A stretch of 64,000 bases of DNA from Bifidobacterium tibiigranuli (GTDB lineage: Bacteria; Actinomycetota; Actinomycetes; Actinomycetales; Bifidobacteriaceae). A program made the position numbers and the translations under genes. The notes under the pieces are model-generated. The model was given only the letters and a program-made list of their open reading frames with translations. It was not told the origin of the DNA and made no database searches. Below are positions 57,523-64,000 of this stretch, in pieces. The DNA lies in contig NZ_QLZA01000003.1 in assembly GCF_009371885.1 (NCBI RefSeq), positions 186,001 through 250,000 of the forward strand, read 5' to 3'. How positions within the stretch are numbered: position 1 is the first letter of the stretch; the number at the start of each line of letters is the position of its first letter.

Positions 57523-58869
57523 ATGCCCCTTGGTTTGAACATCCTTCTGATTTTCGTCTTCCTCGTGCTCGGCTCCGTGTTCTCCGGCACCGAGCTGGCA
57601 CTGGTCAGCCTGCGCAGCTCGCAGCTCGATCAGATGGAGCTGGAGGATGCGCGCGGAGCACGCGTGGCCAAAATCGCCCGCGATCCGAACACTTTCCTCT
57701 CGACCGTGCAGATTGGCGTGACCCTATCCGGCTTCCTGTCGGCGTCATTCGGCGAATCCTCGATCTCGCCATTCCTCGTGCCAGTCGTCGTGGGCTGGGG
57801 CGTGCCGCAGAACGCGGCGGCGCCGCTGACCACCATCGTGCTGACGCTTATCATCTCGTACTGCTCGATCGTCATCTCGGAAATGGTGCCCAAGCGCATC
57901 GCCATGCAGCGCACCGAGCAGATCGCGCGCGCCGTGGTGCCCGCCATCGACGCCTTCGCCAAAATTACGAAACCTATCATCTGGCTCATCGGCAAGAACA
58001 CGAACGGCATCGTGCGACTGCTCGGCTTCGACCCCAACGAGACCGAAAGCGAGGTCTCCGACGAGGAGCTGCGCGTGCTGGTCAACTCGAATTCACGCCT
58101 GAGCATGGACGAGCGCACGATATTGGACGACGTGTTCGACGCCTCGGAGACCATTGTCGCCGAGGTCATGCGCCCGCGCGCCGACGTGGTCTTCCTCGAC
58201 GGCGCGCAGCCGCTGGCCGAGGCCGCGGCCTACGTGCGCGAGATGCCGTATTCGCGCTATCCGGTCACCGGCAAGGACTTCGACGACGTGCTCGGCTTCG
58301 TGCATGTGCGCGATCTACTCGACGTGCGCGACCCCAACGCCCGCACCGTCACCGACGTGACCCGCGAGGGCATCGCTCTGCCCGGCACCTCGAAGATCCT
58401 GCCGAGCCTAAGCCTGCTGCGCAAGCGCGGCATCCATCTGGCCGTCGTCATCGACGAATACGGCGGCACCGATGGCATCGTCACTTTGGAAGACATGACC
58501 GAAGAGCTCGTCGGCGACATCCGCGACGAATACGACCTGCCTGAGGAGCCGCGCCACAGCGGCAACGGCAGCGCTCCGGGCGCGTTCGTCAACGGCGTGG
58601 CCACCATCGACGGCGGCATGACCATCGAGGACTTCGCGGACCTGACCGGCATCGAGCTGGACGACGGCCCGTACGAGACCGTCGCCGGCTACTTCCTCGC
58701 CCACACCGGCCGTATGGGGGCCATAGGCGAGGTGCTGCATTCCGACGACGGCTACGATATGGTCGTCACCGAGGTCGATCATCGCCGCATCGAGACACTG
58801 GAAGTGCGCAAGCATGTGGGCGACGCAGAGGACGGCTCACACTTTTTAGCCCCAGCCGAAAAAGTGTGA
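57523..58869 (+). CDS. CNNM/CorC-type membrane protein with CBS domains
   Basis: The protein of about 448 residues begins with a DUF21 membrane domain (VLGSVFSGTELALVSLRSSQ, SISPFLVPVVV, SYCSIVISEMVPKRIAMQRT), then a CBS pair (VMRPRADVVFLDGAQPLAEA, LAVVIDEYGGTDGIVTLEDM), then a CorC/HlyC domain (DFADLTGIELDDGPYETVAG). Such proteins are linked to Mg2+ or Co2+ efflux. ATG 57523 follows GGAG. The last codons (SHFLAPAEKV) lie inside a hairpin that doubles as part of the terminator. Confidence 0.92.
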   Translation: MPLGLNILLIFVFLVLGSVFSGTELALVSLRSSQLDQMELEDARGARVAKIARDPNTFLSTVQIGVTLSGFLSASFGESSISPFLVPVVVGWGVPQNAAAPLTTIVLTLIISYCSIVISEMVPKRIAMQRTEQIARAVVPAIDAFAKITKPIIWLIGKNTNGIVRLLGFDPNETESEVSDEELRVLVNSNSRLSMDERTILDDVFDASETIVAEVMRPRADVVFLDGAQPLAEAAAYVREMPYSRYPVTGKDFDDVLGFVHVRDLLDVRDPNARTVTDVTREGIALPGTSKILPSLSLLRKRGIHLAVVIDEYGGTDGIVTLEDMTEELVGDIRDEYDLPEEPRHSGNGSAPGAFVNGVATIDGGMTIEDFADLTGIELDDGPYETVAGYFLAHTGRMGAIGEVLHSDDGYDMVVTEVDHRRIETLEVRKHVGDAEDGSHFLAPAEKV

Positions 58870-58897
58870 GCGAAACGCACATTTCATGTGCGATTTT
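58836..58897 (+). terminator. Double terminator overlapping the CorC-type gene end
   Basis: CTCACACTTTTT (58836-58847) pairs with its complement at 58859-58870, overlapping the stop codon. A second stem CGCACAT-ttc-ATGTGCG (58876-58892) is followed by ATTTTT. The motif GGCTCACACTTTT recurs near 58967. Confidence 0.85.
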
Positions 58898-59182
58898 TGA
58901 ATGTCTTAAATGTTGAATTTCCGCCATTTATGCGTTGAATAGTTACCATATTGCATGTTCATTTGGCTCACACTTTTCCCACTTGCCTCAAAAAATGTGA
59001 ACCGAACCACGCATATACGTCCCTGATCAGCGCACGCGACCACGCTTACACGACCGCAAACCAGCGCGCGCACGATTTCGCCAAATGTGAAGTTCGACCG
59101 ATACCGGGCGTGGCAGCGTGTGGCCGCAAGCAGGGCAGCTAGGATGGAAGTACTGTGGTTAATTGACAGGAAGGAATGAATT

Positions 59183-59662
59183 ATGGCACTTGAATTTGTG
59201 GTTCCCGGACTGGACGAGGCTGCCTCCGAGAAAATCGTCTCCATTTTGCAGAATCGCTTGAGCCAGGAGCAGGAGGCCTCCTTGGTGCTCAAGCACGCGC
59301 ATTGGAATGTGACCGGCCCGAGCTTCATCGGCGTGCACGAGATGCTCGATCCGCAGATCGACATCGTGCGCAATCAGGCTGATGAGACGGCCGAGCGCAT
59401 CGCGACCCTCGGCGGCAGCCCGGACGGCCGCCCCGACGCCATTCTGCGCAATCGCACCTGGAAGGGCGTGGATTTGACCGGCCGCCATTCCACGACGGAT
59501 TATCTGAAGGCGCTGTGCGACTTCTACGACCAGCTCATCGCCGACGACCGCGAGGCCATCAAGGAGCTCGACGAACTCGACGTGATCAGCTCGAATATCG
59601 TGCAGGACCACGTGCAGGATCTCGAAAAGTTCCAGTGGTTCATGCGCAGCCACTTGGTGTGA
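59183..59662 (+). CDS. dps: Dps-family DNA-binding/ferritin-like protein
   Basis: The 159-residue four-helix protein has the Dps ferroxidase pattern: HAHWNVTGPSFIGVHEMLDP, then DIVRNQADETAERIATLGG. The C-terminal helix has DVISSNIVQDHVQDLEKFQW. The N-terminus lacks a long Lys-rich tail, so DNA binding may be weak or use other surfaces. It protects against peroxide by oxidising and storing iron. CAGGAAGGAAT precedes the ATG. Confidence 0.94.
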   Translation: MALEFVVPGLDEAASEKIVSILQNRLSQEQEASLVLKHAHWNVTGPSFIGVHEMLDPQIDIVRNQADETAERIATLGGSPDGRPDAILRNRTWKGVDLTGRHSTTDYLKALCDFYDQLIADDREAIKELDELDVISSNIVQDHVQDLEKFQWFMRSHLV

Positions 59663-59702
59663 GCCGTTCGCTGCACGTGTGAACGTGCGAGCATACGGGC
59701 GT

Positions 59703-59738
59703 GGTGCGGGTTTCACATTGAAAAGTGAAACCCGCACC
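59703..59738 (+). terminator. Hairpin after dps
   Basis: GGTGCGGGTTTCAC (59703-59716) pairs exactly with 59725-59738 around ATTGAAAA. It lies 40 bp after the dps stop. No T-run follows. Confidence 0.6.
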
Positions 59739-59753
59739 GCCGCAGTTTCCCAG

Positions 59754-59793
59754 CGAGGTGGGGCCAGCGATTCGATTCGCTGGCCCCACCTCG
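59754..59793. terminator. Second hairpin after dps
   Basis: CGAGGTGGGGCCAGCGA (59754-59770) pairs exactly with 59777-59793 around TTCGAT, a 17-bp perfect stem. No T-run follows, so it may act as a stabilising or blocking structure. Confidence 0.6.
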
Positions 59794-59850
59794 TTGCTAT
59801 GTCGCGATTACACAGTTACTGCCACCGAAGATACAAGCTGTCAACCCGCT

Positions 59851-59959
59851 ACTTAACAATTTATCAACCCTATACTTAATAATTTATCGGGCTTATACTT
59901 AATAATTTATCGGATTATACTTTACAATTTATCGGACTCATACTTAATAATTTATCGGA
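59851..59959. repeat. Tandem array of five 22-23-bp AT-rich units
   Basis: The core ACTTAATAATTTATCGG repeats with starts at 59851, 59874, 59897, 59919 and 59942, with one to three changes per copy. Spacing of about 22-23 bp puts copies roughly on one face of the helix. It lies between dps and the SDR gene (convergent). No gene is supported in 59663-60156. Confidence 0.88.
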
Positions 59960-60070
59960 TTATTGTGGCGTATTGCTGCTATATCAGCATCGCGAAGAAT
60001 GGGATGCTTCGACTGAGCTAGGACGAATGAAGACTGCTCGCGCGGCACTTACGCTAGCTACCAGAACGCG

Positions 60071-60132
60071 CTGGTCCTCGTATTGTCGTCACGCAAACGG
60101 GTTGGTTTGCGTGACGACAATACGAGGACCAG
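60071..60132. repeat. Perfect 28-bp inverted repeat
   Basis: Arms 60071-60098 (begins CTGGTCCTCGTATTG) and 60105-60132 are exact complements around GGGTTG. It lies 25 bp after the end of the SDR gene. It lacks a T-run on the SDR strand. Confidence 0.85.
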
Positions 60133-60156
60133 AAAACTCGCAGAGCCAAAACCTTC

Positions 60157-60921
60157 TCAGCTCTCGCGGTAGAGCTTGGTGTAGGAGCCTTCGGCGCGGG
60201 GACGCACCACGATCGAGTCGATGTCGACAGTGTCGGGCTGGTCAAGCGCCCAGCGGATCGACTCGGCGACATCATCGGCCGTGAGCGGATTCGGCACGCC
60301 TTGGTACACGGCGGCAGCCTTGGCCGCATCCCCGCCGAAGCGCTTGACGGAGAACTCGTCGGTTTTGACCAAACCCGGGGAAATGTCGATCACGCGCAGC
60401 GGCTGGCCGATCTGCTCAAGCCGCAGCACACGCGCCATGATACGCTCGGCCGACTTCGAAGCGCAGTACCCGGCACCGCCCTCGTACGGCTCGATGCCTG
60501 CGGTCGAGGAGACGATGAGCACCGTGCCGCCGCCGGGCGCAGCCTTCAGCGTCGGCAGCAGCTTCTGCGTGATGCGCAGCGTGCCAATCACGTTGAGCTC
60601 ATACATGTTGCGCCAATCGTCAAGGCTGGCTTCGGCCACTGCATCCTTGCCTATCGCGCCGCCGGCGCAATTGACCAAGGCCTTGACCCCGCCGCCCTGA
60701 ATGATTTCATCCACGGCCTGCTGAGTCGAATCTTCGTCGGTGATATCGCAGACGACATAGCTTACTGCCGAGCCAATCTCCTCGGCCAGCGCCTTGAGCT
60801 TGTCCTCGCGGCGGGCCAGCGCCACCACACTCCATCCGGCCGCCACCAGCGCGTGCACAGTCGCCGCGCCGATGCCGCTGGATGCGCCGGTCACCACCGC
60901 GCGTTTCGTCGTTTCCGTCAT
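60157..60921 (-). CDS. Short-chain dehydrogenase/reductase (SDR)
   Basis: The protein of about 254 residues has VVTGASSGIGAATVHALVAA, the Asn in ALVNCAGGAIGKD, the catalytic Ser in LIVSSTAGIEPYEGG and YxxxK in YCASKSAE. The residues AL-ARRED after strand 2 suggest NADP. It closely follows the classical SDR layout, similar to YdfG-type dehydrogenases that oxidise hydroxy acids. AAGGAGG precedes ATG 60921. It stands on its own on the minus strand, 100 bp after the aminotransferase gene, so the two might share a transcript. Confidence 0.92.
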   Translation of the reverse strand: MTETTKRAVVTGASSGIGAATVHALVAAGWSVVALARREDKLKALAEEIGSAVSYVVCDITDEDSTQQAVDEIIQGGGVKALVNCAGGAIGKDAVAEASLDDWRNMYELNVIGTLRITQKLLPTLKAAPGGGTVLIVSSTAGIEPYEGGAGYCASKSAERIMARVLRLEQIGQPLRVIDISPGLVKTDEFSVKRFGGDAAKAAAVYQGVPNPLTADDVAESIRWALDQPDTVDIDSIVVRPRAEGSYTKLYRES

Positions 60922-61024
60922 ATGCCGGACCTCCTTCAATCTTGGTATGTTCTCTTGATACGTTCTATTGGGTAAATAACGCTATTGTAGCCGCGCTTTC
61001 AGCACCCGGCAGCTCAACAGCCGC

Positions 61025-62350
61025 TCAGCACCCGGCCGCAGTCAACGCCTTGTCTAGACGCTCGACGCCGTCGGACGCCTCGTCGAGGGTGATGACGCAG
61101 GGAGGCGTCACATGGATGCGGTTGTCGTGCACGCCGAGCACCAGCCCGAGCTTGGCGCCTTCGGCCACAATCTGCTTCATCGTCGCGCCGTCCAGCGGCT
61201 CGCGGCTCGTACGGTCAGCCACCATCTCCACGGCCCAGAACACGCCTTTGCCGCGCACTTCGCCGATCTTCGGGTGGGTTTCGCTCAGCGCCGAGAGCTT
61301 CGGGCCGAGGATATCGTGGCCGACGTTGTAGGCGTTGTCGACGATATGCTCCTCCTCCATCGCCTCCTGGGTGGCCACAATCGCGCCCATCGCAAGCGGA
61401 TGGCCCGAATAGGTCAGCCCTCCGGGGAAGACGACGTCGTCAAAGTAGTGCGCGATCGGATCGCTCAGCATCACGCCGCCCGCCGGCACATAGCCGGAGT
61501 TGCAGCCCTTGGCGAAAGAGATGATATCCGGCGTGTAGCCGTAGTCGTCAAGCGCGAGCCAGAAGCCAGTGCGGCCGAAGCCGGTCATCACTTCGTCGGT
61601 GATCATGAGGATGCCGTACTTCTTGGTGATTTCGCGCACGCCTTTGAAGTAGTCCTTCGGCGGCGTGAGGATGCCGGCGGTGCCGGGCACGGATTCGAGC
61701 AGGATGGCCGCGATGGTGTCCGGGCCTTCGAACTGGATGACGTGCTCCAAGTGAGCGAGCGCGCGTTCGCACTCCTCTTCCTGCGTGGTCGCGGAGAATT
61801 CGGAGCGGTACAGGTAGGGCGTGAAGAAGTGCACATGCCCGCGCGCGTAGTCGTTGGGCTTGCGGCGCCAGTCGCCGGTCGCGCTGATGGCCGCGCCCGT
61901 GTTGCCGTGGTATGAGCGGTACGAGGACAGGATCTTGTCGCGGCCGGTGAACAGCCTTACCGCACGGATGGCGTTCTCATTGGCATCCGCGCCGGCGTTC
62001 GTGAAGAACACCTTGTTGAAGCCTTCCGGGGCGCGGCGCACCACCAGCGATGCGGCCCGGCCACGGGCCAGGTTCGCATAATCCGGTCCAATCGTGCACA
62101 GCAGCGCCGCCTGCTTGGCGATGCCCTCAATGACCTTCGGATGCTGGTAGCCGATGTTGACGTTGACCTGCTGGCTGGTGAAGTCCAGCATCTCGCGCCC
62201 GTCGGCGTACTGCAGCCATGCGCCGTGGCCACCGGTCACCTCGACCGGGTGGCGGTCGGCCTGCGCCTGCCATGAATGGAAAACATGCTTCAGATCCAAT
62301 GCGCAGGCGTCGTCCCAGATCGCCTCGTCCGCAGATACATCGTGCCCCAT
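61025..62350 (-). CDS. Class III PLP-dependent aminotransferase
   Basis: The protein of about 441 residues has GAWLQYADGREMLDFTSQQV, VFFTNAGADANENAIRAVRL, the SYHGNTGAAIS phosphate-binding loop, ILMITDEVMTGFGRTGFW with the PLP-contacting Asp, the Schiff-base Lys in SFAKGCNSGYVPAGG, and GLTYSGHPLAMG. It resembles taurine- or beta-alanine-type omega-aminotransferases. AGGAAAGGG precedes ATG 62350; a longer frame to 62569 is unlikely. It is divergent from a MocR regulator, the usual arrangement for such pairs. Confidence 0.9.
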   Translation of the reverse strand: MGHDVSADEAIWDDACALDLKHVFHSWQAQADRHPVEVTGGHGAWLQYADGREMLDFTSQQVNVNIGYQHPKVIEGIAKQAALLCTIGPDYANLARGRAASLVVRRAPEGFNKVFFTNAGADANENAIRAVRLFTGRDKILSSYRSYHGNTGAAISATGDWRRKPNDYARGHVHFFTPYLYRSEFSATTQEEECERALAHLEHVIQFEGPDTIAAILLESVPGTAGILTPPKDYFKGVREITKKYGILMITDEVMTGFGRTGFWLALDDYGYTPDIISFAKGCNSGYVPAGGVMLSDPIAHYFDDVVFPGGLTYSGHPLAMGAIVATQEAMEEEHIVDNAYNVGHDILGPKLSALSETHPKIGEVRGKGVFWAVEMVADRTSREPLDGATMKQIVAEGAKLGLVLGVHDNRIHVTPPCVITLDEASDGVERLDKALTAAGC

Positions 62351-62828
62351 GATCGTGCCCTTTCCTAGTGGCTCATATTCCAGTGCGTTCATATTCCAGA
62401 TATCGCAGTGTGTTCGTGGTTGCGTTACGCCCCGGCGACTGCGCGGCACAGTGCAAACCGCGCCAGAATCGCCAAGTCGTATGCAATTACGCAATTTCGT
62501 TCTGACCGTGCGCACAATCCGCATGTGCAGTTCGCACATATGCAGCCCACACACAACCATCAGCAACAAATGTCATTGTGTCACTTGAACATTTCCTGCC
62601 ATGCCTGAATGTTTACGCCCCACTAGCATGCTCGTAACATGACGAACCACGTCGAAACACAGGCGCTGCACAATAAATGTTATGTTATTGGTCAAATCGT
62701 TCAAACCGTCAGACGCCTCACTCGAGATGATGTCTCGCGTAATCACAAGGTTTTAACGGATTTCGGCAAACCGCATCACGCGGGATTCATTGCCCACGAC
62801 TTACTGTTCACGAGGAGGTTCCTTATTC
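62351..62828. promoter_or_regulatory. Shared intergenic region of the aminotransferase and MocR genes
   Basis: This is a 478-bp gap between divergent genes, moderately AT-rich on the MocR side. It contains GCATGTGCAGTTCGCACAT near 62520. No further gene is seen. MocR regulators usually bind direct repeats in such gaps; none was clear by eye. Confidence 0.5.
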
Positions 62829-64000
62829 ATGCACTCATCTTCTGAGACCAGCGCAGACGACGGTAATACCTCTAGCGACGCCACTGACGCCGTCCCTAAC
62901 GACGCCGCACGTGTCATCACCATCGCGACGCTGGACGCGCAGCAGCTCTCCGAACTCATCCTCGCCACCGCCGATACGCCTACGCCGCAGCGCATCACGG
63001 AATCCATTACCTCGCTGGCGACTTCGGAAGTGCTACGGGAGGGGCAACGGCTGCCCACCGTCCGCGCGATGGCGGCAAGTCTGCGCGTGAGCCCGGCCAC
63101 GGTATCGACGGCGTATCATGCACTGTCACGTGCCGGAGTGCTGGCCTCGCGCGGGCGCGCCGGCACGTACGTGCTGCCCCAGGCGCACACACAGGAGCAG
63201 GGCCGCGCTCTTCCGCTGCCCGTCAGCCGCCAGGACATGCCGCTGATCGACCTGTCGAAAGGCACCCCGGATCCGGCGCTGCTGCCGGATATCCGACCGT
63301 TCCTGAGCAAACTCGGGAATCGCAAGGCCTTCGTGAATTCCTATGACGGTCCGACGATTCTGCCGATGCTCGAAGGTGTGCTCCGACGCAACTGGCCGTA
63401 CGAGCCGCAGGCCATGACGATGGTTTCCGGCGCGGGCGACGGCCTGTCGCGCATCATCGAATCAACGCTGCGACCCGGCGATTTCGTCATCACCGAAACC
63501 CCCACCTATCCCCCGGTGCTCGGCATGATCGACCGGTGCGGCGCAACCGCTCTCGGCGTCCCGATGGACGACTGCGGCATGCTTCCCGAAGCCCTTGACC
63601 GCGCGCTGCGTCTGTGCGAGCGCCCGAGCGCAGGCGCAGCCGTTTTCGCCGCCGCGCACCGGCCAAACGTCGCGATGATCGTCGTGCAGCCGCGCGCGCA
63701 GAATCCCACCGGCGCAAGCATGACCGAGCAGCGCATCGACGAACTCGCGGATGTGCTGCTGCGCCATTATGACGACGAACGAAATATGCCGCTGATCGTG
63801 GAGGACGATCACAGCGGCGATGTCGCCAACGCCTACGCCGTATCCTTCGCGCAGCGCTTGCCAGATCACGTGGTCCATATCCGCAGCTTCTCCAAGTCGC
63901 ACGGTCCCGATCTGCGGCTCGCGGCGCTCTCCGGCACGGACGAAATCGTGGGACTGCTCAATGCCCGGCGACGCCTGGGGCCGGGCTGGGTCAGCAGATT
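62829..64000 (+). CDS. MocR/GabR-type regulator (GntR domain fused to aminotransferase-like domain), cut by window edge
   Basis: ATG 62829 follows GAGGAGG. An acidic leader of about 60 residues precedes a GntR winged helix (EVLREGQRLPTVRAMAASLR, VSPATVSTAYHALSRAGVLA). An aminotransferase fold follows (IDLSKGTPDPALLPDIRPFL, TMVSGAGDGLSRIIESTLRP, VQPRAQNPTGASMTEQRIDE, IVEDDHSGDVA), with the PLP Lys region RSFSKSHGPDLRLAALSG. 390 codons are visible and the frame is open at the window end. Such proteins sense PLP adducts of an amine substrate. It likely controls the divergent aminotransferase gene. Confidence 0.92.
   Translation, partial: MHSSSETSADDGNTSSDATDAVPNDAARVITIATLDAQQLSELILATADTPTPQRITESITSLATSEVLREGQRLPTVRAMAASLRVSPATVSTAYHALSRAGVLASRGRAGTYVLPQAHTQEQGRALPLPVSRQDMPLIDLSKGTPDPALLPDIRPFLSKLGNRKAFVNSYDGPTILPMLEGVLRRNWPYEPQAMTMVSGAGDGLSRIIESTLRPGDFVITETPTYPPVLGMIDRCGATALGVPMDDCGMLPEALDRALRLCERPSAGAAVFAAAHRPNVAMIVVQPRAQNPTGASMTEQRIDELADVLLRHYDDERNMPLIVEDDHSGDVANAYAVSFAQRLPDHVVHIRSFSKSHGPDLRLAALSGTDEIVGLLNARRRLGPGWVSR

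Noticed and set aside
59851..59959. Tandem array as a CRISPR or plasmid origin
   Set aside because: There are no unique spacers and no cas or rep gene nearby, so neither call is supported.

Overview
The window is GC-rich and gene-dense, and looks like a Gram-positive actinobacterium, most likely Bifidobacterium. That assignment is an inference from the gene set, codon use, lipoprotein signals, the paired CrcB genes beside a CLC channel and purA, and a TPP riboswitch on ykoE. No search was run. No rRNA, tRNA, CRISPR array, intact insertion sequence or prophage was seen.

Layout. 1-5.6 kb: a decaying drug-efflux locus (TetR, two ABC half-transporters broken by many frameshifts, a partial MarR). 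6.1-7.7 kb: an aldo/keto reductase and an NTF2-like protein. 8.0-11.1 kb: thiamine genes, namely thiS-thiF-thiG behind a structured leader that is not a TPP riboswitch, and a convergent ykoE transporter gene with a clear TPP riboswitch. 11.3-21 kb: an envelope or exopolysaccharide-like locus with a histidine kinase, a processive GT2 glycosyltransferase, a lipoprotein, a GH6 (cellulase-family) enzyme, a large LuxR ATPase regulator and an OmpR-type response regulator. The kinase, GT2, GH6 and LuxR genes all carry single-base frame disruptions as sequenced. 21-30.4 kb: ilvC, an MHS-type symporter and a branched-chain amino-acid ABC importer (livHMGF and livJ) whose LivH carries an extra extracytoplasmic domain. 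30.5-35.8 kb: purA, a CLC channel and two overlapping fluoride-channel genes. 36.2-44.7 kb: an Opp-type ABC importer (oppABCDF) followed by a GH1 glycosidase fused to a tyrosine-phosphatase domain, then a TetR gene. 45.4-54.3 kb: fba, map, a ThrE-type exporter, ppc and a beta-carbonic anhydrase. 55-64 kb: an AAA ATPase, a membrane protein, a CBS-domain protein, dps, an SDR, and a class III aminotransferase divergent from a MocR regulator that runs off the end.

The intergenic regions are unusually rich in structured repeats. At least four families recur within the window: a long hairpin element (581, 11138, remnant at 20964), a two-hairpin element with compensatory changes (35898, 44922, 54922), a composite element beside two of those (36056, 45192), and inverted pairs of direct AT-rich motifs around an A-run (5753, 47049, 54540). 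There are also a five-unit tandem array (59851) and a perfect 28-bp inverted repeat (60071).

The strongest leads are the GH1-phosphatase fusion with its Opp importer, the GT2-lipoprotein-GH6 locus with its poly-G LuxR regulator, the covarying two-hairpin repeat, and the thiS leader. Single-base frameshifts occur in several otherwise well-kept genes, so some may be sequencing indels rather than true decay.
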